In this document: one piece after another, positions 34,576 through 43,685 of the stretch
Layout of the letters: each line of letters begins with the position of its first letter
Position numbering within the stretch: the stretch's first letter is position 1
Origin: Mycoplasma procyoni
GTDB lineage: Bacteria > Bacillota_I > Bacilli_A > Mycoplasmatales > Metamycoplasmataceae
Direction of reading: 5' to 3'
Length of the DNA stretch: 64,000 nt
NCBI RefSeq assembly: GCF_017052595.1
Contig: NZ_JAFIDB010000004.1
Span: 45,543-109,542 of the forward strand
Translations under genes and position numbers: made by a program
The notes under the pieces: generated by a model
The model's input: only the letters and a program-made list of their open reading frames with translations
The model's database searches: none
Told to the model about the DNA's origin: nothing

Positions 34576-35824
34576 CTCAGTAAGATTTTTTAATTGGGAA
34601 TGCAGAAGTTAATTCTTTTACTTCGTGATCTAAAATAGCCATTTTTTCTGTATTTTCGTAATTTAAAAGGGCATCATTGATTATTTTTGCAAGCTTCTTA
34701 AATTCTTTTTCTTTAAATCCTCTTGAAGTCATTGCAGCCGTTCCAAGTCTTACTCCTGAAGTTACAAAAGGCTTTTCTGTATCTTTAGGAATTGAGTTTT
34801 TGTTTGTTGTTATGTTAATTTTTTGTAAGATTTCTGAAGCTTTTTTACCTGAAATTTGATAAGTTTTCTTTACATTAATTGTGAAAAGGTGGTTGTCAGT
34901 TCCGTCTGAAACAATAGAAACACCAAATTTTTTAAACTCATCTGCAAAAGCTTTTGAGTTTTTAACTATTTGTTTAGCATATTCTTTAAAAAATGGTTGC
35001 AGAGCTTCATTAAAGGCAACGGCCTTACCGGCAATTGAGTGGAAAAGAGGTCCACCTTGGTATCCAGGGAAAACTCAACGATCAATTGATTTTGCGATTT
35101 CTTCGTTGTTTGTCATGATAATTCCACCTCTTGCACCTCTTAGCGTTTTGTGAGTTGTTGAGGTTATTAGATCAGCGTATTCAACAGGAGATGGATGAAC
35201 TCCAGCAGCAACAAGTCCTGCAATATGAGCAATATCAACCATTAAATAAGCCCCTACTTCCTCTGCAATTTCTCTAAATTTTTTGAAGTCAATAGTTCTT
35301 GAGTAAGCTGAATAACCTGTAATAATTAATTCAGGCTTAATTTCTTTAGCGATTTTTAAAATAGCTTCATAGTCTAAAAAACCTTCATCATCAACATCAT
35401 ATGAGTATGATTCATAGAATCTTCCTGAAAAATTGATGTTGTAACCGTGTGTTAGGTGTCCTCCTGATGAAAGAGACATTCCTAAAATTTTCCCACCTGG
35501 TTTTACAACAGAAGCGATAGCAGCAGCGTTAGCTGTTGAACCTGAGTAAGGTTGCACATTAGCAAACTTTACATTAAATAATTTTTTCAGTCTTTCAATT
35601 GCAAGAGTTTCCACAACATCGACATTTTCACAACCATCATAGTATCTTTTTCCTGGGTATCCTTCACCATATTTGTTTGTTAAAATACTTCCAGTTGCAC
35701 GCATAACATCATCTGAAACATAATTTTCAGATGCAATTAATTCAATGTGATTTTGTTGTCTTTTTAGTTCTTTGTTTATAGCTTTTTGTAGTTCTTTATC
35801 ATGTAATTTAATTCTTGAATACAT
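34556..35824 (-). CDS. glyA: Serine hydroxymethyltransferase
   Basis: This 422-residue enzyme is a normal length for the family. The PLP-binding lysine is Lys226 in [14 protein letters not shown]. Other family blocks are [29 protein letters not shown] and [14 protein letters not shown]. It converts serine and tetrahydrofolate to glycine and methylene-tetrahydrofolate, feeding thymidylate synthesis. The ATG follows AAGGAGAAAT. Its end overlaps the first gene of the F1-like cluster, so glyA is probably the promoter-proximal gene of a nine-gene transcript reaching 25328. Two TGA codons near 35075 and 34577 are Trp. Confidence 0.96.
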
Positions 35825-35892
35825 ATTTCTCCTTCTTTTCTTTTTAAATTTTACTTTAAAAGCTCTTTTTTAAGTATAAAAAAGAAAAAAAT

Positions 35893-35925
35893 CAATAAAA
35901 AAAAGCGAAATTTCTTCCGCTTTTA
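35893..35925 (-). terminator. Terminator of deoB
   Basis: On the minus strand, AAAAGCG and CGCTTTT (35924-35918 and 35907-35901) enclose a loop that can extend the stem, and a long T-tract follows. It lies directly after the deoB stop. Confidence 0.75.
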
Positions 35926-35929
35926 AAAA

Positions 35930-37129
35930 TTAAACAAGTTTATCAAAAATATCTTCACCGGTTTCGATTAATTCTAAATCGAAATTTCTTGCGATGATGT
36001 TTCCTGTTGTTCCTAAACCTTGAACAACTCCAAGATTTCTGTCTTTTCCTTTAAATGATTTAGAGAATACTGTTAAAGGTAAAGCTTCTCTTGTGTGGTT
36101 GCTTCCTGGGAAGGAAGGGTCGTTTCCATGGTCTGAAGTCATGATTAATAAATCATCTTCTTTTAGTGCATTAATTAGTTTTGCTAGTTTAATATCAAAT
36201 GAATTGATGTTGTGCGCATAACCTTCTAAATTTCTTCTGTGTCCATAGTGTGAATCGAATTCTACTAAGTTTACAAATACAAATTGGTTTGTTGTGTCTT
36301 TTGATGCTAATTCAATTGCAACATCCATGTTTTCATTATCGCTTGCTGGTGGGAAAACTTCATCAATTCCTTGTCCAACAAAGATGTCGTTGATTTTTCC
36401 AACCCCAATTGTTTTAATTCCTTTTGCTTGTAATTGATTTAGAATTGTTGCTTTAGGAGGTTTGTTTGCATAGTCGTGACGATTAAATGTTCTTGTGTAT
36501 TTTCCGTCTTCTCCTACATAAGGTCTTGCAATAATTCTTGCTACGTTTCATTCTGGTCTTGAAGAACAAATTTCTCTAGCAGCTTTTGAGTATCTATAAA
36601 GATTATCTAGTCCCATATATTCTTCATGCCCACAAATTTGCAGTGTTGAATCAGGGGAGGTATAAACGATAATTTCATTGTTTTCTTTTTCTCTGTGTCC
36701 AAGTTCTGCAAGAATAACAGTACCACTAGCATCTCTGTTTCCAATTATTTTTCTTCCATCAAAAGCTTTTTCTAATTCAGCAATTAATTCAGCTGGGAAA
36801 CCTTTTTCAATAAATACAGGGTTAGGAACTTTTGTTTCAATCCCCATCATTTCTCAGTGTCCTGCAAGAGTGTCTTTAGCGTTTGATTTTTCTACAATAC
36901 GCCCCATGTAAGCGATGTGATCTTTGTTTGCTTTATTGTGTCCTGCAACTTTTGTAACTTCAGCAATTCCTAATTTTTTTCATGTAGGAATTTCTAAAAG
37001 TCCGCTTTCACTAACGTGGAAAAGAGTGTCAGCTCCTTGATCTCCAAATTCGTGTTGTCTTCCATCGTTACCAATTCCTAAAGAATCTGTAACAATCATA
37101 AAAATTCTTCCAAATTTTGTTTTTTTCAT
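35930..37129 (-). CDS. deoB: Phosphopentomutase
   Basis: This 399-residue protein is of the alkaline-phosphatase superfamily. The N-terminal metal and catalytic region is MIVTDSLGIGNDG. The middle has the cap domain, including KDTLAGHWEMMG (the GHWE block). The C-terminal metal ligands appear in EFDSHYGHRRN and TSDHGNDPSFPGSNHTRE, which are specific for DeoB. It interconverts ribose or deoxyribose 1- and 5-phosphates, allowing nucleoside-derived sugar to enter central metabolism. It is preceded by its own leader and ends in a strong terminator, so it looks monocistronic. Confidence 0.96.
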
Positions 37130-37237
37130 TTCCGTCCTTTAAAGATATGTTTTTGATTTACTTTTAAATTATATTACTTTGTTATTATTTTTTCTATAAA
37201 ATTCAAGTTTTGAACCAAAAAGTGCAAAAAATATGAA

Positions 37238-37261
37238 AAAAAGTGGCTTAAACCACTTTTT
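37238..37261 (-). terminator. Terminator overlapping the end of fruK
   Basis: A 9-bp stem, AAAAAGTGG (37238-37246) and CCACTTTTT (37253-37261), has a 6-nt loop and is followed on the minus strand by T-rich sequence. The fruK stop codon lies in the loop. Confidence 0.75.
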
Positions 37262-38159
37262 CGACTTTAACATTATTTAAAAACTTTTCTGTAAGCTGCT
37301 TATTTGTTAATCAGTTTGATGAAACAGTTCCCATTGCGGCTGCATTAGCTAAAGCAAAAGATTTAATTGGATCTTGGCTTTTTAGATAATTAGCTGCAAA
37401 AACAGAAATCATTGTATCTCCAGCACCTGTTGCTGAAACTACTTCGATTTTATTGATAATTGTTGCTCTGTAAACTTCTTTGTTTTCTGTAAGTAATAAA
37501 GAACCACTTTTATCCATTGAAACAATGATGTTTTTAGAACCCATTTGTTGGATTTTTAGCATTGCATGAATGATATCTTTTTCTGTTTCTGTTTTGAGAC
37601 TGAAGTTTCTTTGAAGTTCATCTTTATTTGGTTTAATCAAATAAGGTTTGTAAGCAATAAAGTCTTTTAATTTTTGTGAATCTACATCTAAAACAAAGGA
37701 AATTCCTTTATTTTTGATAAATTCTAGAATTTCAATCATTAAAGAATCTTCACCAGCTCCCATGATTAAAAGAGTGTCATTTGAGTTAATTTTTGATAGT
37801 TCTTTGAAAAGAGTTTCTTTTTGTTGTTGTGTGATTGTTGTTCTTGGTCCATTTAACTCAAAGTCTGTATTTTCTCCATAGAATTTAATATTAATTCTTG
37901 TTTTACTTTGAGGTTCAATATTAATGAAATAAAGATTTTCTGCTTCAAAAAGTTGCTCAAAAGAACTTAGGCTTGCTTTATCAAAAAAGCTAATTGCTTT
38001 TGTGCTAAAGTCGTGTCTTTTTAAAACTACAGATGCATTTATACCTTTTCCACCTGGAAAAAGAGAAAATTCTGAATAACGATTAACTCTTTCTGTTTGG
38101 AAATTTCCGTTTTCAATAACTAAATCGACAGACGGAGATAGTGTTAGTGTGTAAATCAT
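37248..38159 (-). CDS. fruK: 1-phosphofructokinase (PfkB family)
   Basis: This gene encodes 303 residues. The N-terminal FPGGKGINASVVLKR is the PfkB substrate-side motif and VVSATGAGDTMISVFAA holds the catalytic Asp of the GAGD motif. YLIKPNKDEL is the conserved hinge block. Position directly after the fructose PTS gene, with a 1-nt overlap, identifies fructose 1-phosphate as the substrate. It makes fructose 1,6-bisphosphate for glycolysis. Confidence 0.94.
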
Positions 38160-40237
38160 TATGCTTTTTTAGTTTTCTTTTTGAAATTGATTTTGTGTCC
38201 GTATTTAGACATTAAAAGAATTGTTAACATTGAAGCAAATGCACCAGCAACTATTGCTAATATTCAGAATAGAATTCCGAACCCAATTTGCATTTGAATA
38301 GAACTAAAGTGGCTTGATTTTGCTAAGAATGCAACGAAAATTCCTCCGTGTGGAGCAACAATGTTTACTCCAAGAAGAGCTGAAGTAATACCTGCAACAG
38401 CTCCACCAACCATGTTAGCTGGAATTAAAACTTTAGGTTTTTTAGATGTATAAGGAATAGCTCCTTCTGAAATGAATGATAAACCAAAAATAATGTTTGA
38501 TCATTTTCCAGCATCTCTATCTTCTTTAGATCATAGGTTTTTGTTGATTAACATTGATAAAGAAATTCCTAAAGGCGGAACCATACCTGCAGCCATAACT
38601 GCTGCCATTGAAATAGTTGATTGTCCTGAAGCAATTGTTAGAGTTCCAAACACATAAGCTGCTTTGTTGATTGGTCCACCTAAATCAGCAGCCATCATTA
38701 ATCCAACAACTAATCCCAGTAATCAAACTAAATAAATTTGTTTTTCTAGTAATTGTAAAAATAGAACTAATCCTAAGTTTGCAAAGATTAAAGGAATGTT
38801 AACTAATCAGAAAATAATTGCGATTGTTAATGTTCCTAAAACTGGCACAAATAGGATGTTTTTAGCACCTTGCATTGTTTTTGGCATCTTTCCAAAAACG
38901 TATTTTGAAAAGACAATAACCATAGCAGCTGCAAAGAATGCTCCAAGGATTCCACCGATAAATCCTGAACCTGTTCCTAAGAAACTTTCTGGATTTGCTA
39001 CACCAGATTTTGTAATAGGACTTAATAAGAAATTATAAGTAGATGAATCGAGAGAACCACTTGCAATTCCTCCTACAACAAATCCAGGTAGTAACCCTTG
39101 TCTTCCAACAAGTGCAAATGTAATGTATCCTGCAAGAACTGGAACAGCAAATGCTAATGCTACTTTACCAATTCAGAATGGGATTGAAGCGAAATATTCG
39201 TTAAATCCAAAACTTTTGAAAAAGGCAGATCCAGGTGCTAAGTTTTCTCCCTTAATTCCACCGATAATAAGATCTAAAATAAATCCTAAAGCAAGCGCAA
39301 TTCCTCCAAAAACAATGAATGGAAGCATGTGTGAGATACCTGTCATTGTTGAACGGTAAAGTTTTTTACCAAATCCATCAAAACTCATTGCTGCATCATC
39401 ATTTGATTCTGATTTAGCTGCTGCTTTAATTTTTGATCCTTTTAGATCTAAAACAGATTGAATTTGCTCTTGTGCATTATGAATAGCTTTTTTAGTAGAA
39501 ATATCTAGAACATTTTCGTGTTGTGTGAATCTTCCTCTTTCAATTTCTCTGTCAACAGCTAAAATAACACCTTTAGCATTTTTGATTTCTTGTTCACTTA
39601 GTGCGTTTTTTACACCTTCTGAACCCTGAGTTTCAACTTTAATTTTGATTCCCATTTTTTGAGCAGCTTCAATTAATTTTGATTCTGCGATGTATGTATG
39701 AGCAATTCCTGTAGGACAAGCTGTTACAGCAACTACATCATATGTTTCTTGATTGTTTGTTGTTTCTTTTTTATCTAATTCTGCTTCAAATTTATCAATT
39801 AAAGCAACGAATTCATATTCATTTTCTACCTCATCTAAACCTTTTGTAAATTCTGGTTTGATAAGAATTTTTGATAATTTAGCCATTACTTGTAGATGAG
39901 CGTTGCTTCTTTGTGAATTTGAAAAAGCAATTCCAAAGATGTATTTAACACCTTGTCCATCTAAAGAGTTTCAGTCTAAATCTTTTACTCTTGCAAAAAG
40001 AAGTGTTCCTTCTTTGATGGTATCAGAAGCCATGTGTGGCATAGCAATAAAATCACCAATACCTGTAGAACCTTGATTTTCTCTTTCTACAAAAAGATTG
40101 TAAATTTGATTTTGATCAACACCGTAATCTTTAGCAACTAATTCTGAAGCAAAAAACCTTAATACTTCGTCTTTTGATTCAAAAGTTTTATCTAAATAAA
40201 TAGTGTCTCTGTTTTTAAACAAACTTTTTATTTGCAT
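38159..40237 (-). CDS. fruA: Fructose-specific PTS transporter, fused EIIA-EIIB-EIIC
   Basis: This gene encodes 692 residues. EIIA comes first, with phosphorylatable His68 in [13 protein letters not shown] follows with Cys174 in [18 protein letters not shown], the diagnostic fructose EIIB motif. EIIC is a roughly 350-residue membrane domain from about residue 320 onward, containing [18 protein letters not shown] and [19 protein letters not shown]. It imports fructose and releases fructose 1-phosphate for FruK. The stop overlaps the fruK ATG, showing coupling. The start follows an AAAGGAAAAA site. Confidence 0.95.
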
Positions 40238-40292
40238 ATTTTTCCTTTCTTTAAATTAAGCGCAAATATTATATACTATTTTTAAATAAACA

Positions 40293-40326
40293 AAAAAAGA
40301 AAAACAAAGGGAAAAACCTTTGTTTT
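40293..40326 (-). terminator. Terminator of the YihY/BrkB-family gene
   Basis: A 10-bp stem, AAAACAAAGG (40301-40310) and CCTTTGTTTT (40317-40326), has a 6-nt loop and is followed on the minus strand by a T-rich tract. It overlaps the stop codon of the gene. Confidence 0.8.
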
Positions 40327-41344
40327 AGTTAATTTTTTTGCTTTGAAAAGTGTATTTGTTTTTTGTGTTTTCTCCAAAGAAACTTTTGTAGAAAACCTCA
40401 TTGATAATCACTCCAAAATAAAGGAAATAAGAGATATAAAACACAAATGTAGAAAGGTATAAAAAGGTTGCTAGAGTTCCGTATTTATCATAGTTTACAA
40501 ACTTCGCAGAAGCTAAAAAACCAAACAGAACAGAGAAAATAACACAAGATAAAGTGCTAATTAGTGTTCCTGGTAAAATGTGTTTGATTTGTAATTTGAA
40601 CACAGGGCTGAATTTAAATAAAAATAATCAAATAAAGTAAAAGAAAAGCGAAATAAAGACAAAAGAGATGATATAGAAAATTGAGTTGTAAATATAATCC
40701 CTTCCTTCAAGTGCTTGTTTTAAATAATAAAAGGCAATTCCAGCAAGAATCAACACAAAAGCTAAAAACACAGAAATTAATAGAACATAAACAATTCCTT
40801 TGAGTCGATTCATAATGATGTTTCCTGTGTTTTTGTGGTGATATAAAATTGATTGACTTTCAATAAATTTTGCATATCCACCAGAAGCAAGTGCAAAAGC
40901 TGAAAGTAAAAGAATCACAAATGTTGTTGTTTCTCAAGCTGAAGAAGAAAAAATACTTAAAGTTTGTGGCAGTGAGTTATCTAAACCTGGAATGTATCTA
41001 TTTAAAATATCACTAATAATAAAACCTTTTAGATTTAATAATTTAGGATCGATTCAACTAAGATCGATTGAAGAAATAATTGAAAGAGCGATGATTACAA
41101 CAGGGATAAAAGAGAGAAAAAGGTAGAGTGCAAATCCAGCTGGAATAAATGAAAATTCAGCAGAAGAAAGTTTTTTGAGACTTCTTGGCACAAGCGACCT
41201 TGCATCTTCTCTTTTTTCTTTTCATCATTTTGGTTTGATGGCAATTTTCAAAGGAATCAACATCAAAAAGCTCATTATTTTTTCTAAATAATTTCTATTT
41301 TTTCTTTTGATAACTCTGTCTTTAAATCAATTATTTTCTCTCAT
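40325..41344 (-). CDS. YihY/virulence factor BrkB family membrane protein
   Basis: This gene encodes 339 residues, with about six membrane helices. Family features include the N-terminal SAAEFSFIPAGFALYLFLSF-type helix (here SSAEFSFIPAGFALYLF), ISDILNRYIPGLDNSL, then LLSAFALASGGYAKFIESQS, FKFSPVFKLQIKHILPGTLISTL and FGVIINEVFYK. The central motif with a small-residue run followed by the region before the loop is typical of YihY proteins. They are inner-membrane proteins of uncertain function once mislabelled RNase BN. It is transcribed divergently from the dprA operon. Confidence 0.85.
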
Positions 41345-41395
41345 AGTTCTTAATATTATACTTTAAATTTTTGTTTTATTTTAACAACATTTTGT

Positions 41396-41451
41396 GGGAA
41401 AAACTTAGGAAAAATTTAGGAAGGAATCCGGAAATTTTCCCAAATATTTCC
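41396..41451 (+). other. Leader with mutually exclusive inverted repeats upstream of the dprA/T4SS-like operon
   Basis: The 156-nt gap between the divergent YihY-type gene and dprA contains several GGAAA/TTTCC elements. GGGAAAA (41396-41402) can pair with TTTTCCC (41435-41441). The run starting GGAAAAATTT at 41408 can pair with much the same partner, and CAAATATTTCC (41441-41451) is a further partner. These pairings compete, as in attenuators, but no T-tract follows. The ribosome site GGAGGAA at 41492-41498 is unusually strong for this window. Confidence 0.35.
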
Positions 41452-41500
41452 TTTTCTAGGCGATTTTTGCAAAAAATTTCTATTCTAGTGTGGAGGAAAC

Positions 41501-42256
41501 ATGGATTCAATATTAATTTATTTAGCAATTAAGTATCAGGGAAAGTACTCTGATATATACAAAGCATTAAAAGATCAGGAAAAAATTCCTGTTAAAGAAG
41601 TCGAGAAAATCGACAGGATGATTGCAAGCGGAGAAATTAAAGCAATCACCATCATCGATGAGAAATATCCGCAAGAATTTAAATATTTATTTCAACCACC
41701 CTTTGTAATTTTTTATGAAGGAAATAAGGAGCTTTTAAAAAATCCTTATAAACTCTGTTTAACAGGAGACTCAGAAACTCCAAAGGTTAATCGTTATTTA
41801 GATCAATCATTACCAGAAGTGATCAAAAGACAAACTCTTGTAACTTCTTATTTTAAAAATGTTGAAGAAAAGGTTGTTGATTATTTTGAAAAAAATGACG
41901 CACCAAGAATTTTTATTTCAGCAAACGGACTAAATAACCCTTATTTTGCAAAAAAAGTTATGCCAGGAGAAAATACTTTAATTATTTCTGAATATCCAAA
42001 CGGAGTTCATCTATCAAAAAATAAACTTAAAAACAGAAACCGTCTAGTGGCTTCTTTAGCTCAAGCACTAGTCATCTATAGTTCTGGAGTAAAAAGCGGA
42101 ATTATGAATTTAGTTACAAACTTTTTAAACATGGGTAAAGATATTTTCTGCTATCCAGGTAACTTCGATGAAAATGACGGAAATTCAAAACTTCTAAAAG
42201 AAGGAGCTAACTTAATTACTTCAATTAAAGACGTTTATGAAACAGGAGGTGTATAG
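41501..42256 (+). CDS. dprA: Divergent DprA/Smf-like DNA-processing protein
   Basis: This gene encodes 251 residues. The C-terminal half carries DprA blocks: IISEYPNGVHL (canonical SE-x-P-x-G), KNRNRLVASLAQALVIYSSG (canonical RNRIIAGLS then VVEA), KSGIMN (SG-x-x-x-TA) and CYPGNFDENDGNSKLLKEGANLI (PG..s.G.N.LI..GA). The N-terminal Rossmann part is degraded: the usual GSR appears as LTGDSE and the SG-x-A-x-GID loop as TSYFKNVEEKVV. DprA loads RecA on incoming single-stranded DNA in transformation. Here it is the first gene of a T4SS-like operon and its stop TAG overlaps the next start (TAGTG). Missing N-terminal motifs may mean altered DNA binding. Confidence 0.8.
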   Translation: MDSILIYLAIKYQGKYSDIYKALKDQEKIPVKEVEKIDRMIASGEIKAITIIDEKYPQEFKYLFQPPFVIFYEGNKELLKNPYKLCLTGDSETPKVNRYLDQSLPEVIKRQTLVTSYFKNVEEKVVDYFEKNDAPRIFISANGLNNPYFAKKVMPGENTLIISEYPNGVHLSKNKLKNRNRLVASLAQALVIYSSGVKSGIMNLVTNFLNMGKDIFCYPGNFDENDGNSKLLKEGANLITSIKDVYETGGV

Positions 42257-42555
42257 TGTCTTTATATCTTTTTTCAGGAAATGGTGAAGCAGTCATCAAT
42301 GAAATAGCCGATAAAACAAGTTCAATCGGTTATATAATGCTCTCTGCTTTTTCTGGGATAGTTGGACTTTTATTAATGGTTGCTGCAATTTACACAGGTG
42401 TTAAAATCGTTTATTCAACAGGCGAAAAGAGAAAAAGCAACATCAATCACATGATTATTATCATGATAATTTTCATCATTATTGTTGTTATCTTTGCGAT
42501 CGGTGTAAATTTTGCAGTAGACATAAGTAAAAAAGCAGCTTCAGGTATTTCTTAA
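42256..42555 (+). CDS. VirB2-like small two-TM membrane protein
   Basis: This 99-residue protein starts with GTG, overlapping the dprA stop. Two hydrophobic helices (about residues 25-52 and 64-88) are separated by a short basic loop STGEKRKSNIN, with a polar N-terminus of 24 residues and a short polar tail. This size and hairpin topology are those of VirB2/TrbC-type pilins and Gram-positive T4SS counterparts. No strong sequence motif exists for that group, so the assignment depends on position next to VirB6-like and VirB4-like genes. There is no cleavable signal, so it may act as a membrane channel component rather than a surface pilus. Confidence 0.55.
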   Translation: MSLYLFSGNGEAVINEIADKTSSIGYIMLSAFSGIVGLLLMVAAIYTGVKIVYSTGEKRKSNINHMIIIMIIFIIIVVIFAIGVNFAVDISKKAASGIS

Positions 42556-43685
42556 TGCAGTCCTTTTTTGAAGGTGTTTTTTACGGAATTTTCAGGGGAT
42601 TTTGATTTATTTTAGTCACGATCCCCTTTAAGTTTTTAAGCTCTATAAGCAATCTCTTTAAATTTTTTGGTACACCATTAATAAACTTTTTGCTTTTTGG
42701 CAAAAGTGATAAGTTTATCAAGCTTGATCAAGTCAGAATTCCAATAATTTTGCAAGCTTTTTTAGTAATCAATGTAATAGTTTTTATTTCATTGATTTTG
42801 TTTGTAATTTTAAGGTGATCATACAGAAAAATCAAAGCAACTAAAAATACATCACTTGTAAGTTCAATCAGGAGTTTTCTGCCTTCGATTATTTTGATTT
42901 TTATCTTTCCAATTCTTTGTTTAATCGTTTTATTCTTTATAACTTCAATTTTTGATGTTGCAATTTTGAGTTTTAAAGGGACAAATAACTTTGGAGAAGC
43001 ACTTTTTATCTCGCTCAAACCCGATTTTATTGATCAAGATATTTGAGCAAACTTAGCTGATAATAGCAAATTTAGTCCAGTAGAACAAGGAACATACTCA
43101 ACAATGCCTGTAAGTGCTGCTGAGTTGATATTTTTCCCTTCTGTTATTGGATTTTCGCTTTTAGTAGTGATGTCTAAAACTTTAGTCAAGCTTGCTAATT
43201 ACACTTTCCAATATGTTCTATTGTTTAGTGTTTCGCCTTTTGTATTTTCAAGTTTAATTGTTGACCAAGGACAAAGATTCAGAAAATGAGGAAGATATTT
43301 TGCAACTAGACTTTTAGGAATTTTTATTCTTTTATTCAATTTATATTTCTTTACTTTCTTTGCGAAAGTAATTAATCAGTGAGTGTTTTCGTTAGTTGAT
43401 TTAAGTTATTTTACAAGAATGACGCTGATGGCAATTTTAATTATTGGAGGTGCAAAATCACTTGAAAAAGCAACAAAAATTATTTTAAGAATAATCGGAA
43501 TAGAAACCAAAACAAAAGAAATGATGGTTGAAAACAAAAACTTGATGAAGGAGTATTTTAGCTTTATGACAAAAAACAAACAATACAAAATTGAAACAAA
43601 AACATCTGAAAAAGACTTGGTTTTCAAGACTTCAATTGAAAAAGAGTTAGAAAATTCAGACACAAGATTTAGGATACAAATCTAA
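42555..43685 (+). CDS. VirB6-like polytopic T4SS membrane protein
   Basis: This gene encodes 376 residues, with five or more membrane helices and a cytoplasmic Lys/Glu-rich C-terminal tail of about 80 residues. The central block around VSPFVFSSLIVDQGQRFRKW, followed by RYFATRLLGIFIL, resembles the D-x-G-x-x-F-x-x-W region of Gram-positive T4SS VirB6/TrsL-type channel proteins. An external loop of about 50 residues (near FSPVEQGTYSTMPVSAAEL) precedes it. Start and stop are both fused to neighbours by TAATG overlaps. VirB6 proteins form the inner-membrane DNA channel. Family call from topology, the short motif and context. Confidence 0.6.
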
